From: a virus
Direction: 5' to 3' (one strand)
Length of the DNA: 42,282 bases
Virus record (IMG/VR): IMGVR_UViG_3300028610_001412
Location: 1-42,282 of that record
Under the pieces are notes generated by a model, which saw only the letters and a list, made by a program, of their open reading frames with translations, was not told where the DNA came from and ran no database searches. Shown one piece after another: positions 15,492 through 23,996 of this stretch (its first letter is position 1; every line of letters starts with the position of its first letter). A program made the translations under genes and the position numbers.

Positions 15492-15716
15492 TTACTTGCC
15501 TTTCTTCTCAGCGGCCTTGATCGCCTTGACGCTGGCCACGTTTATGACCGGGTCGCCCTTGATCATCTTGAGCTGAGCCTCGTCCACTTTGTAGGACTCA
15601 GGGGCGTTGTCGTCTCCCCTTGGCCAGAATTTCAGCCCGGCCCTGCACCTGGTGCCTCCGGGGCCCGTCGCGTTTACCGCGTGGGCCACTATCTCGTGAG
15701 TCTTCGCTCCTGCCAT
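15492..15716 (-). CDS. Mu gp35-like small protein (74 aa)
   Basis: A small protein just after the major head gene. It resembles Mu gp35-like proteins in ending with a DEAQLKMIKGDPVINVASV segment preceded by a GTRCRAGLKFWPRGDD part. I chose ATG 15716 because of GGAGGT at 15724-15729; an upstream in-frame ATG lacks a site. The function of gp35 is unknown; a head or joining role is assumed from position. Confidence 0.7.
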   Translation of the reverse strand: MAGAKTHEIVAHAVNATGPGGTRCRAGLKFWPRGDDNAPESYKVDEAQLKMIKGDPVINVASVKAIKAAEKKGK

Positions 15717-15811
15717 CTTTATTACCTCCGTTTCGTCACGTCGTTTCAAAAATCAGGGGCGGCCCCCCGGCCAGGCCAAAAAACCGCCCCTGATGCTTTA
15801 ACTGTCAGCCT

Positions 15812-16837
15812 CTACGTTGACGAGATCCAGCGGCTCTCGATGATCTGGACCTCATTGACCCACGGAGTCGCAACGTCTCTGGCGTCAGCGCCAGGCACAA
15901 ACAGTTTCTTGGCCTCTTCCTTGAGCGTCGGAGGCACAAGGATGTGCGTAGGCTTTACGCCGAGAGGCTTGCCCTCGTCGTCGGTGAAGGCCATCATCGC
16001 GTTTCTGCCGATCTTGAAATTGGCGGCGTTGAGCGTGACCTTTGAACCGAAGGCGAGCTGCCAGAGCCCGTACCCTGCGTTGTCTCTGCGATCGGCTCCG
16101 TACTGATATTTCTTCTTGAGGAACACAGCCTCGTCAGTCGGAGAAATTCTCGTGATCAGGTTCGGCTCCTGCCTGGACTGGAAGATAAAGGGCTTCATCT
16201 CCCTTGAGAGGTCAAGCAGATACCAGGGAATGCTGGAGCCTCCGCCGTCGTTGCTTGCCGTGCTGGCGCCGACAGGGTGGTCCGTGTCGAAGAAGAACTG
16301 CCCGTCGTAGCAGACCGTGTCGAACCCGTCGGGGATAAGCGTCCGGAAGATAAGCTCGTCAGGATGAGCGGCGACTGCCCGCGCCATCGTTCTGACAATA
16401 GGATTGTATATCCCCAGGTGGTCGTCCAGGATGTCGTTGCGATCCACCTCAACGGAGGTCTCCCAGTCCTTGTTGATGATCGCATAGTTGAACGCCTGCA
16501 GGTCCTTGAATATGCGATCCCCAAGCCATTCCCTCATCGCCGGGAAAACACCGAGCCAGTTGTACGACTGCTCTCGGCTAGTGGACGGCACTCTCATCGC
16601 GAGCTGTTGCCACTCTGTGGGAGTGTCACTCAACACCTCGTTGAAGATCGCGCTGAACGTGCGGAAGATACCCGCCAAAGTGTTCTGGTTTATGATCATG
16701 CCCACTGCGAGGACCGTAGGCCCCGCGTCGCCATGATCGAACCCCAGACATGCCAGAACACCGTCAGGTTTGAATCCAAAAGCGTACTCCAGGCCGACGA
16801 CAAGAGCTACGGCCAGGAGCGTTAGAAGTCTTTTCAT
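15812..16837 (-). CDS. major capsid protein, Mu gpT-like, with hydrophobic N-terminal extension (341 aa)
   Basis: From residue 47 on (MIINQNTLAGIFRTFSAIFN, SYNWLGVFPAMREWLGDR, CYDGQFFFDTDHP) the protein matches the Mu major head protein T. The start at 16837 has a strong AGGAGA site. The internal ATG at 16699, where Mu T-like homology begins, has no ribosome site. The extra 46 residues start MKRLLTLLAVALVVGLEYAF and look like a signal or membrane segment, resembling the lipoprotein leader at 34081 in its first codons. Such a leader on a capsid protein is unexpected; cleavage in virions is possible. Confidence 0.85.
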   Translation of the reverse strand: MKRLLTLLAVALVVGLEYAFGFKPDGVLACLGFDHGDAGPTVLAVGMIINQNTLAGIFRTFSAIFNEVLSDTPTEWQQLAMRVPSTSREQSYNWLGVFPAMREWLGDRIFKDLQAFNYAIINKDWETSVEVDRNDILDDHLGIYNPIVRTMARAVAAHPDELIFRTLIPDGFDTVCYDGQFFFDTDHPVGASTASNDGGGSSIPWYLLDLSREMKPFIFQSRQEPNLITRISPTDEAVFLKKKYQYGADRRDNAGYGLWQLAFGSKVTLNAANFKIGRNAMMAFTDDEGKPLGVKPTHILVPPTLKEEAKKLFVPGADARDVATPWVNEVQIIESRWISST

Positions 16838-16873
16838 CTCACTATCTCCTTTGTCGTTAAAGTTCATGGCCGT

Positions 16874-17788
16874 TTACTGCGCCGCCCGAGTTACCCAATA
16901 ATGAATCGTCGTACCGCTGCCGCCCGCCGAGTTCATAATGAACGTCACGGTGTCCGTGGACGTGGCCGAGTTATTGATGGCGACCGGATTAGTCGAGCTG
17001 TTGACTATCCCCCACGCCTCGTCAGTGGCAAGCACGCCGGAATGTGTGATAGCGACAATGCCGTCAGCGTCGAGTTCGCCCGGGTCCATCGTGTTCGCGA
17101 AAACGATAATGTGGCTCGGGGTTATCCCCGTGTCTAAGTGTTCGAGGCTGATCGCGTCGTCGGCTACCTTTGTGCCGTCAATTAAATCAGGGGCCAAGTC
17201 CCCGGTAGCAATATCCAGATCAAGGATGTCGCTTGAATTGACAGCTCCGGCACCGTGATCGCCAAGGGCTATCGCGCCGCTCGCGGCGGTCGATCCCTCC
17301 GTGCCGAAGTTCACCCACACCTGCCCTGTCGAGTCCACGTCGTAGACACGGCCTGCGGCAGGACGTGCGCCCGAGAGGTCGGAGAGGTCCACGGTCTGGT
17401 CGTCCACCACGTAGACGGTCTTGCCAATGTCGTCTTTAGAAAAGGTGACAGCGTTGGCAAAGAGGTAAATGCCCGTCCCTATCTCGATGTTCAAGTCTCC
17501 GGCTGCCCCTGATGTGTTGTCCTGCTGCGACTCCGCCCGGCCGATCACTCTCAGAGTGCTGTCGGCCGATGCCCGGACAGCGTAGTTGTCTGAGTTGATA
17601 GCCACCATCGAACCGGCGAATATCTTGTTCGCGATGGCCACTCCCACGCTCATTGAAGCCCCTTCCCTGCGGGGGGAGCTCCTGTCGGTCGTGAGGGCCG
17701 CTCCGAAAGCCAGCGTTGTAGAAAGGACCAGAATAACCAGCACGGCTACAAGTGCAGGCATCCCTCCTTGTTCTCTAAAGGTTTTCAT
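16874..17788 (-). CDS. capsid cement/decoration-like protein with N-terminal signal-like segment (304 aa)
   Basis: Residues 45-160 resemble capsid cement (DUF2190-like) proteins (SVGVAIANKIFAGSMVAINS, RVIGRAESQQDN, GIYLFANAVTFSKDDIGKTV). The C-terminal part is a separate beta domain (HIIVFANTMDPGE; VTFIMNSAGGSGTTIHYWVT). I chose ATG 17788, preceded by GAGGAGGAC. The N terminus has MKTFREQGG and a hydrophobic stretch (MPALVAVLVILVLSTTLAFG) ending AFGA, like a Sec signal or anchor, as in the capsid and fibre proteins here. It sits between the protease/scaffold and capsid genes. Confidence 0.65.
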   Translation of the reverse strand: MKTFREQGGMPALVAVLVILVLSTTLAFGAALTTDRSSPRREGASMSVGVAIANKIFAGSMVAINSDNYAVRASADSTLRVIGRAESQQDNTSGAAGDLNIEIGTGIYLFANAVTFSKDDIGKTVYVVDDQTVDLSDLSGARPAAGRVYDVDSTGQVWVNFGTEGSTAASGAIALGDHGAGAVNSSDILDLDIATGDLAPDLIDGTKVADDAISLEHLDTGITPSHIIVFANTMDPGELDADGIVAITHSGVLATDEAWGIVNSSTNPVAINNSATSTDTVTFIMNSAGGSGTTIHYWVTRAAQ

Positions 17789-17832
17789 CTTGTCTTGTCC
17801 TCCTCTTTCTTTAGGTCCAGTCAAAGTCCGCC

Positions 17833-18417
17833 TTAGACAGCGGGCTTCGCGTCGGGACCGTGTTTGTCCATCGACTCCTGGCTCACGTCGCACATGGCCA
17901 TGATCTGTAAACTCTCCGGAGTCTCCTTTGCCCCGCCTGCGCCCGCTGCGGCCTTTGTCTTGTCGATCTCGCCGTCAGGCGGCTTGACGATCGGAGCTTT
18001 TGCGATGAACTCCTCGAAGGTCTTGCGGTTTTCCTTTGCCACTCCAAGCGCCCAATCCTCCTGAGCGGGAGTGATCTTGCCCTCTTTGATCGCGCTTGCC
18101 ACAAGGGCCTCTACCTCTCCGCCTTCCAGCTCGAGTACGCGGGCCTTGAGGGTGTCCCTCTCTGTGGTCAGAGTCTCAACCCCCGATACGGACTGGCTGA
18201 GGATCATAACCTGCGCCGTGACGGCTGAGGCCGTGTAACCCTCCGGCAGATCCAGGTGACTAGCGATGTCACCCATCGAGGCGATGAGCGGCTCGTGCGT
18301 GATCACCAGATCCTGCGCGGCCTTTAAACTGTCCTTCAACGTCTGTACCGCGACGATCGCGGCATCCTCTCCGGCTCCGGACGCAAGGCCCAGGGCTTCT
18401 AACAACTTTTCGAACAT
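17833..18417 (-). CDS. nested capsid scaffold, Mu Z-like (194 aa)
   Basis: The in-frame ATG at 18417 (MFEKLLEALGLASG) is preceded by AAGGAGG at 18423-18429, a far stronger ribosome site than expected by chance inside a gene. The product is the helical C-terminal part of the protease: coiled-coil region around VSGVETLTTERDTLKARVLE and an Ala/Pro-rich tail. In Mu, scaffold gpZ is made in the same way from within gene I, so a nested scaffold is a confident inference. Confidence 0.75.
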   Translation of the reverse strand: MFEKLLEALGLASGAGEDAAIVAVQTLKDSLKAAQDLVITHEPLIASMGDIASHLDLPEGYTASAVTAQVMILSQSVSGVETLTTERDTLKARVLELEGGEVEALVASAIKEGKITPAQEDWALGVAKENRKTFEEFIAKAPIVKPPDGEIDKTKAAAGAGGAKETPESLQIMAMCDVSQESMDKHGPDAKPAV

Positions 18418-19239
18418 GTTGCCCTCCTTCTGTTGCGCCCCGGTTCCGGGGCTATTTGTACTGGAAGCGATTATTGCGTCTAAAGACCTTATCGCCGGGG
18501 TGTTCGTAAGCGCGGCGCTGATAAGTCTCGTAACTTTTCTACTTTCGGCCTCAAGGAGGAACACAGGACTCAGGTACCTGTACTCCCTGTTTCTCAGAGA
18601 TTCAGCCGCCCTCGGGGTCCATTCTACTTTCCCCCAAACGCCATCGTCCCTTGCCTCAAGCTGTGTGACCCAGGCTGCGGCCGGAGCTTCTTCTCCCGTC
18701 AGCGATTTGTGTTCGTAATCGATCAAAAAGTCCACGTCCTTAAAATCAGTTTTAAAGTGTTCAATTACGTTTAACATCTCCTCGCGATTCATCTCGAAAT
18801 CACCCTTACGAGTTTCGTGTCTGCCAAGCGGTAACATTTGGATCCAATCGGGCGGCTTCTGACCGGTTTGTATCTTCATAGCCACGGAGACCTGGCTGCC
18901 TGCCATCTCGTCCATGTCCACGGCATCAAGGAGCTTCCCGGCCTCCTCGATGATCTCGCCGTCGCCTGACTGCCCGGCTCGCTGCTTGATCGCGACAAGT
19001 GCGGATCTGAACACCTTGCCGTCCTTGCCGTAAGGGAATTTATAAAAACCCTTACTCTGCCGCGAGACTCCGGGCTCCATGCCCAGGTGCCAGAGCGCGA
19101 ACCTCTCGAAGTCCTGCGGATCCCCGAGGATGCGGTTGCCGTCTTCTGGAGTGAAGGACCAGCGCGCGGTCGTGTTGACCTTGCCTTCCTTTATAAGGGA
19201 CATCGCGTGTGCGAAAGCTTTCTTGTTGAACTCAGCCAT
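17833..19239 (-). CDS. Mu I-like prohead protease with N-terminal extra domain (468 aa)
   Basis: The central part (residues 125-260: WIQMLPLGRHETRKGDFEMN, DFLIDYEHKSLTGEEAPAAA, GVWGKVEWTPRAAESLRNRE, then YRYLSPVF) matches Mu gp32 (I), the prohead protease. The first 100 residues are an additional domain (ARWSFTPEDGNRILGDPQDF, KFPYGKDGKVFRSALVAIKQ) also seen fused to other phage proteases. The last 194 residues correspond to the scaffold, made also from an internal start. I chose ATG 19239, nine bases after AGAGGGG, rather than 19248, which has no spacing. Confidence 0.85.
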   Translation of the reverse strand: MAEFNKKAFAHAMSLIKEGKVNTTARWSFTPEDGNRILGDPQDFERFALWHLGMEPGVSRQSKGFYKFPYGKDGKVFRSALVAIKQRAGQSGDGEIIEEAGKLLDAVDMDEMAGSQVSVAMKIQTGQKPPDWIQMLPLGRHETRKGDFEMNREEMLNVIEHFKTDFKDVDFLIDYEHKSLTGEEAPAAAWVTQLEARDDGVWGKVEWTPRAAESLRNREYRYLSPVFLLEAESRKVTRLISAALTNTPAIRSLDAIIASSTNSPGTGAQQKEGNMFEKLLEALGLASGAGEDAAIVAVQTLKDSLKAAQDLVITHEPLIASMGDIASHLDLPEGYTASAVTAQVMILSQSVSGVETLTTERDTLKARVLELEGGEVEALVASAIKEGKITPAQEDWALGVAKENRKTFEEFIAKAPIVKPPDGEIDKTKAAAGAGGAKETPESLQIMAMCDVSQESMDKHGPDAKPAV

Positions 19240-19241
19240 GC

Positions 19242-19691
19242 CTACCATCCCCTCTGTTCTAAAAATCCCTGGATGCCCGCCTCGAATTCCTTGCCAAGGT
19301 CTGTCTTGTCAACACCCTTCTGCAGGAACGGGTTCTTCTTTGTGCCTGGGTGATTTACTTTTCTTGTAAACACCATATTCCCGCCCACCATAAAAGCGAG
19401 CACACCGCCCGGATTCTTCGGCCGGATAACGTGGGGCTTTGTCCCCTCGTGCACGAACAGCGCGTAAGCGGCGGTCGCCTTCAAAACTCCGGTGCGACCG
19501 GAGTCGGTCACAAAAGACGTGATGGAGTTAAGGAGGTTGCTCGTAACCACCGGCACCTCGTCAAGAGAGTGAGCCTCGGCCACGGACAGCACCCTGCTCA
19601 TCCCGGCCTCGAACCCGCCCTTGATATCCCCGCCGAGCCTTTCCAGTAGAGACTTTAATGTCGGAGTTATCTTTATCGTGCTTTCAGCCAT
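19242..19691 (-). CDS. HK97 gp10-like tail completion/minor head protein (149 aa)
   Basis: The middle (YALFVHEGTKPHVIRPKNPG, then FTRKVNHPGTKKNPFL) matches the gp10-type protein family that caps the neck or tail (Mu gpG/gp31 place). The N-terminal helix (LKSLLERLGGDIKGGFEAGM) is usual too. It lies between MuF and protease genes, as Mu gp31 does. It begins at the stop codon of the MuF gene (19691). Confidence 0.75.
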   Translation of the reverse strand: MAESTIKITPTLKSLLERLGGDIKGGFEAGMSRVLSVAEAHSLDEVPVVTSNLLNSITSFVTDSGRTGVLKATAAYALFVHEGTKPHVIRPKNPGGVLAFMVGGNMVFTRKVNHPGTKKNPFLQKGVDKTDLGKEFEAGIQGFLEQRGW

Positions 19692-20605
19692 TAGACCGGT
19701 ATCCTCAACCTTCCCCTGCAGTGAGGATGGAACGGGGGCAGGAAGCCCTCGCCGATGAACCTGTCCAGGTTCTCCAGCTCGGGTTTGTTCTTGTCGACCT
19801 TGAACTGGCTAATAAACTGGTCCTCTGTGAGGGTGTCCAGGAATACGGCACGCCTGACCGCGTCCTTTACCTTTATTATCTTGAGGTGCATTGCCTGGCA
19901 AAAAGGGCATTCGCGCGTTGGCTCGAATATCTGCACGAAGACGGCCGCCGAGGTCTCTATCTGTTGGAGAGACCCACGATTGCGTATTCTTTGAACCGAC
20001 GTTTCAACTATTCGCCTCAGCTCCTGGTTTGTTACCTTTCCGAGCCTGCCGCCTAGCCGTGATTTGAGATCGCGGATAGCGTCCCCGTTGTCTGCGCCGA
20101 ACAGCGCCTCTCCTTTTTCCAGATATTCCTCTTGTAAGAATTTTTTCAGAGTCAGGCTGGTCCCGGAGTTTTTCAGGAACTTACTCAGTACCAGGTTGTC
20201 CGACTCGGCCAGGGCGTTCACGGCCCTCAGGTCAGCTCCTCCGAAAGAGACATCCAGTCCGGGCGGCAATATGTCGGCCGCGTAGTTCCAGTTATACGCC
20301 TCGTCAACAAACCGGCTCGCGACCTCTGTGTTAATCTTCGCGTATTCCTCGCCGAGGATCCTCTCGACTTCCGTAGTGAACTCAAGCTGCGAAGGCACTG
20401 TCGCGCGGGTGCGTATCCACTCGGAGACCTCTTCAAGCGCGGTCTCGGCAAGCTGCTCGAACATTGGCGTCAGGCGCGAGAGATATTCCCCTTCCCATCC
20501 ATCCTCACCGGCCTGCATGACCATGAGTTCGAGGCCCTCAAGCTTGGCAGGGCCGCCGCACTTGCAGCCGTCCACGCACTCTATGCCCTGGTGGATGTGG
20601 ATCAC
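19691..20605 (-). CDS. MuF-like minor head protein, Mu gp30-like (304 aa)
   Basis: Residues 150-304 carry the MuF (phage_Mu_F) domain: long helices, then RECPFCQAMHLKI and PPFHPHCRGRLR, whose Cys and His residues form the usual metal site. The N-terminal CVDGCKC (10-16) is an extra Cys cluster. MuF proteins enter the head and are linked to portal function. ATGA overlap with the portal gene. Confidence 0.85.
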   Translation of the reverse strand: MIHIHQGIECVDGCKCGGPAKLEGLELMVMQAGEDGWEGEYLSRLTPMFEQLAETALEEVSEWIRTRATVPSQLEFTTEVERILGEEYAKINTEVASRFVDEAYNWNYAADILPPGLDVSFGGADLRAVNALAESDNLVLSKFLKNSGTSLTLKKFLQEEYLEKGEALFGADNGDAIRDLKSRLGGRLGKVTNQELRRIVETSVQRIRNRGSLQQIETSAAVFVQIFEPTRECPFCQAMHLKIIKVKDAVRRAVFLDTLTEDQFISQFKVDKNKPELENLDRFIGEGFLPPFHPHCRGRLRIPV

Positions 20606-21936
20606 TCGTCGTCACCGTCCCCATTGTCGTCGTTGTCAATGTCTCCGTTGCCGTTGCCTTTGCCTTTGTCTTCTACGGCAACTCCCTTTGTCGTCTCTTC
20701 GCCATCTTCCGGAGCAGGTATCCCGAATTTTTCCCGGACCCAAGCAACAGGAAGGCTGACACCCATTTCTCCGATTGTTTTAAGAGTCTCGGCCAGCTCC
20801 TTGAGATCTTCCTCATCCCCGAAGTTGAAATTCACTTTCGGCACCGGCACATCCGGGCCGAAATTGAAGGCCACTAGCGGCGAGAGCACGTCGCGCTTTA
20901 ATGTGGACGAGAGCGCCGTCGCGTCCGCACGCACGATATCGTCGCGCACCTCTTCGGCCATGTTCTCGCCCCCGAGCTTCCCGCTCGTGCTCTCGGCCGC
21001 GCCAGTATGCCCGAGCACGGCCTTTGTCATGGCCTTGTCGATGTACTCGGCTAGTTTCTCGAACATCTCCGCGCTGGACTTCTTCCCTTCGCTCTCGATA
21101 ATCTCGATCTCCGTGGCTTCGGAGATTATCGCGGCCGAGTCCGTACCCAGGAAGAAGACGGCCTGCTTGAGGGCCTCACGTTCTGCCTCTGACGCTCCGG
21201 CCATGTACTTACCGAGCCTGAACGGGTTTGCGAATCGTTCATTGAGGATCACCCAGTCTTTGAGCGTGTAGTTCTTGAAAAGATATATCCAGGCTATCGG
21301 CCTGAGCGCGCCCGCCCTGTTGACCATGCCCGACCGCGTTCGCGCCTGGTGAACGACGAACTTGCCCGGCTGGAGCACCTCGCCGTAGACCTGGTTCTCG
21401 TCCGTAATGAGATAAGGGAACTCGGACACGGTGCCGTCCTGTTTCAGGAAAGTGAAAGCCTTCTGGTCCCACCACCTGAGGCCGTCGATGAGGGCCTTGC
21501 CGCTCTTTGTGTTCCAGACTATCTCCGTAACGCTGTAACCCTTGCCCACGGCGTCGAGGATGTCAAAGAACCCGTCCTCGAGGTTCTTTATGGCTTTCAG
21601 GGCGTCGTCGCAGAACTGCGCGACCTCAACATCCCTGGCATCGTCCGAGAACGGGAGCACGTCGAAGGGCAGACCGCTCACCGTCATTTTTCTTGTCTGC
21701 AGGACAGAGCCCAGGTGTGCGTCCTTTTCCTCCATCTCGGTGTAGAGTTCCATGATCGTGCGCATGTCGCCGGTGTCCGCCTGGCGGAAGATCTCCGTCA
21801 GAAACTCCGGGGTCAGGCCCTGAGACGGATAATTCGAGAATTGATTGCGTATCCGGGTCGCCCCGCCGACATCAATGATCTTTGTCTCAGGCTTCTTCCC
21901 GAGGCTTTCCTGGTTGAATGGATTCGTCAGGCCCAT
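20602..21936 (-). CDS. portal protein, Mu gp29-like (DUF935) (444 aa)
   Basis: The pattern matches DUF935 portal proteins: GLTPEFLTEIFRQADTGDMR, MEEKDAHLGSVLQTRKMTVS, GLPFDVLPF, AVGKGYSVTEIVWNTKSGKA, LKDWVILNERFANPFRLGKY and the HTGAAESTSGKLGG region. The portal forms the dodecameric ring through which DNA enters and leaves the head. The C-terminal 25 residues are an Asp/Gly-rich tail (GNGNGDIDNDDNGDGDDE). A 137-base spacer separates it from the terminase gene. Confidence 0.9.
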   Translation of the reverse strand: MGLTNPFNQESLGKKPETKIIDVGGATRIRNQFSNYPSQGLTPEFLTEIFRQADTGDMRTIMELYTEMEEKDAHLGSVLQTRKMTVSGLPFDVLPFSDDARDVEVAQFCDDALKAIKNLEDGFFDILDAVGKGYSVTEIVWNTKSGKALIDGLRWWDQKAFTFLKQDGTVSEFPYLITDENQVYGEVLQPGKFVVHQARTRSGMVNRAGALRPIAWIYLFKNYTLKDWVILNERFANPFRLGKYMAGASEAEREALKQAVFFLGTDSAAIISEATEIEIIESEGKKSSAEMFEKLAEYIDKAMTKAVLGHTGAAESTSGKLGGENMAEEVRDDIVRADATALSSTLKRDVLSPLVAFNFGPDVPVPKVNFNFGDEEDLKELAETLKTIGEMGVSLPVAWVREKFGIPAPEDGEETTKGVAVEDKGKGNGNGDIDNDDNGDGDDE

Positions 21937-22073
21937 TTTCGACTCCTGTTTTCTCTATCCACCATGTTCAGATTGCCTCCAGAGGCGTTCATTTTCGTTT
22001 ATAAACGGGTAAACGGCTCCCGGCGCGAGGGTCGGGTGCTGAAAATCGCCGTTCGTGCCTGAGCGTGGCTCTC
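21937..22073 (-). other. spacer between terminase and portal genes
   Basis: No supported gene. A 21-codon frame on the minus strand (ATG at 22006 region, ending in a TGA that overlaps the portal start) has a GGAGG inside, and could be a leader, but I cannot support it. No terminator-like stem with T-run was found. Confidence 0.4.
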
Positions 22074-23540
22074 CTAGAAACATCCTTTCCTCCCTAATCC
22101 GGACCCTGTGATCACCTTTTCGCCCCTCTTGCGACGCCAGGCCACCTCTTCGGCATCCATGCCCGAGAACGTGGTCCTCGTGCCGAGTCCGAGGTACTCG
22201 ATCGGGCCCGCAGGATTCGATCCCGCGTGCACGGCCAGGGCAAGGGCCCAGAAGCGGTCAGCGTGGCCAGCGTCAGATCTCTGCGCATCGTAACGGACGT
22301 TGCCCGCAGCGGTGACGACCTTCTGAACGCTGTGCAGATCCTCTCTGATCTCCGTGTCCATCGGGACACGAACAACCCTGTCCTGAAAACTCCGGAGAGT
22401 GGTTACGGCTAGGTCCTCTTTTACTGGAGCGGTGAACGTGACCGGCTCCACGCGAGATCCGTATCTGGTGTGGGCCTCCTCGGCAAGCTGCATCCCCAGG
22501 CCGGTTGAATCAATACACGCCCGCTTGATGCCGAGTAAATCCATCAAGCCGTAAAGCCTTTCTCTCTGTGCGGTAAAGGGGGCCTTGTGCATCACGATCA
22601 CGGCGCGTGTCCAGAACACATCGCCCACTTTTTCAAATATCCAGAACACGCTAAGGTCGCGCTTGCGCCCGATGTCCATGCCGAGATATAGCTCCGAATT
22701 AGAAGTTATCCCGTTCCAGTCGGCAAGGTCTTGCGTTGCCATCGTGTCCTCTGCCGCCTGGATCATAAGATAAGTAAGAAGTGCCCTGGCCTCGTCCACG
22801 AACAGGCACTCGAATTCCTGTGCCCAGTCGTCAGGGTGAGACACTCCTCTGCGAAGTTCGTCAAGGTCTACGTCGAGCCCTTCCTTTATTGCAAGGTGGA
22901 TATCCGTAACGTGTTTTGAGAACGGAGAGTCCGGCCTGTTCACGAGGTCGTAGAACATGTTGTTCATCCCGTTGGGTGTCGAGCATATCCTTATCTTGTA
23001 GCCCCTCGTGGTGAAGGGATAGACTGCCTTGTAGATCTCGCGCTGGTTAGCGTGGAAAGCGAACTCGTCGAGATAGATGTTCCCGGTGAATCCCCTGACC
23101 GTGTCCGGGCTTGCCGGGAGTGAGACTATCCTCGATCCGTTCGGCAGCGTGAGGTCCTCAACGTGCTCGTTGATCGCCTCGATCTCCCCGCCGCTTAGGA
23201 TCTTCATGGCCTGCATGTGGTCCTTGACCTTGCGCATGATCTCCCGGCTCTGGCGCTGCGAGCTTGAGAGCACAAGGTTGTCGCATTTCGCGGAGAACGC
23301 TTCGACCAGAGCCTCGAGGCTCAATGCAAATGATTTCCCCACCTGGCGGGAAGCGACCCATATTTTTCTCTTTGAACGGTCGGACACGAAACGCCGCTGG
23401 TACGGCAGGAGTATTTTTCTGACGGCTGGCTGCCCAGTCTTTTTTGTATTGACCTTAGCCGTAGCGCAAACGTGCGGCGGCGGCGGAGCCTCCAGCGGTG
23501 GCGGCGCAATGTCTATTTTATCTTCAATCACCGATACCAT
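22074..23540 (-). CDS. terminase large subunit, Mu gp28-like (488 aa)
   Basis: The ATPase part has a Walker A-like SRQVGKS (64-70) and Walker B IYLDEF (155-160), with an SSQR and STPNG pattern between the motifs. The nuclease part has the Asp residues GMDIG (D289), CIDSTG (D344) and HADR (D428), as in RNase H-fold terminases. A Pro-rich N-terminal stretch (residues 12-23) is not conserved. It packages DNA from the host-linked ends in Mu-like phages. The start overlaps the end of the small subunit gene by 17 bases. Confidence 0.95.
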   Translation of the reverse strand: MVSVIEDKIDIAPPPLEAPPPPHVCATAKVNTKKTGQPAVRKILLPYQRRFVSDRSKRKIWVASRQVGKSFALSLEALVEAFSAKCDNLVLSSSQRQSREIMRKVKDHMQAMKILSGGEIEAINEHVEDLTLPNGSRIVSLPASPDTVRGFTGNIYLDEFAFHANQREIYKAVYPFTTRGYKIRICSTPNGMNNMFYDLVNRPDSPFSKHVTDIHLAIKEGLDVDLDELRRGVSHPDDWAQEFECLFVDEARALLTYLMIQAAEDTMATQDLADWNGITSNSELYLGMDIGRKRDLSVFWIFEKVGDVFWTRAVIVMHKAPFTAQRERLYGLMDLLGIKRACIDSTGLGMQLAEEAHTRYGSRVEPVTFTAPVKEDLAVTTLRSFQDRVVRVPMDTEIREDLHSVQKVVTAAGNVRYDAQRSDAGHADRFWALALAVHAGSNPAGPIEYLGLGTRTTFSGMDAEEVAWRRKRGEKVITGSGLGRKGCF

Positions 23541-23994
23541 AAACGTCCCTCAATATCTCCTGCGCCTTTTTCTTCACGTCCTGGTCCGGCATCTTCTCGT
23601 CTTCCTTTATGTAGTCCAGTTTTCTCAAGTACATCCGGAGATGGCCTGTGATGCTGGCGTAAGCGTAAACCGCCTGATCATCCGGCTTTCCCTTATCGCT
23701 TAAAAACTCAGGGGATTCAAAATAATTCTCGTATTGCCTCATCAACCTGAGATAACCGCCCACCGCCTTTGTCCAGGCAGTGTCGACTGCGTCCTTGTCA
23801 GCCTGGCGCTTTGCGTCCACCTCGATACGCCGGGTTTTGAACTTATATTTCTTTATCCATTCATTGAGGCTCTTGCGCGTGAGGCTGAGGCCCATTTCGG
23901 TCTTGAGCCTCCTGCGCGTGCGCTCGGCGTTGCCGCCTTCCTCGCAGTAGACGATGAAAGCCTGGTCCCTGTTATCGCGAGTGGCCTTCCCCAC
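23524..23994 (-). CDS. terminase small subunit, Mu gp27-like (156 aa)
   Basis: An N-terminal helix-turn-helix-like part (AFIVYCEEGGNAERTRRRLK; SLTRKSLNEWIKKYKFKTR) and a helical C-terminal part, just ahead of the large subunit, match the DNA-recognition subunit in Mu gp27-like genes. The start is GATAACAGGGAC-containing frame at 23994. It overlaps with the preceding gene's stop region. Confidence 0.75.
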   Translation of the reverse strand: MGKATRDNRDQAFIVYCEEGGNAERTRRRLKTEMGLSLTRKSLNEWIKKYKFKTRRIEVDAKRQADKDAVDTAWTKAVGGYLRLMRQYENYFESPEFLSDKGKPDDQAVYAYASITGHLRMYLRKLDYIKEDEKMPDQDVKKKAQEILRDVYGIGD

Positions 23995-23996
23995 GG

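Noticed and set aside
16697-16699. Capsid start at the Mu-like Met
   Set aside because: No ribosome site precedes it, whereas the longer form has AGGAGA at good spacing. It stays possible if the leader is removed after translation.
21349-22062. 237-residue plus-strand frame
   Set aside because: It is antisense to the portal gene, with no ribosome site; the non-overlapping end carries no recognisable domain.
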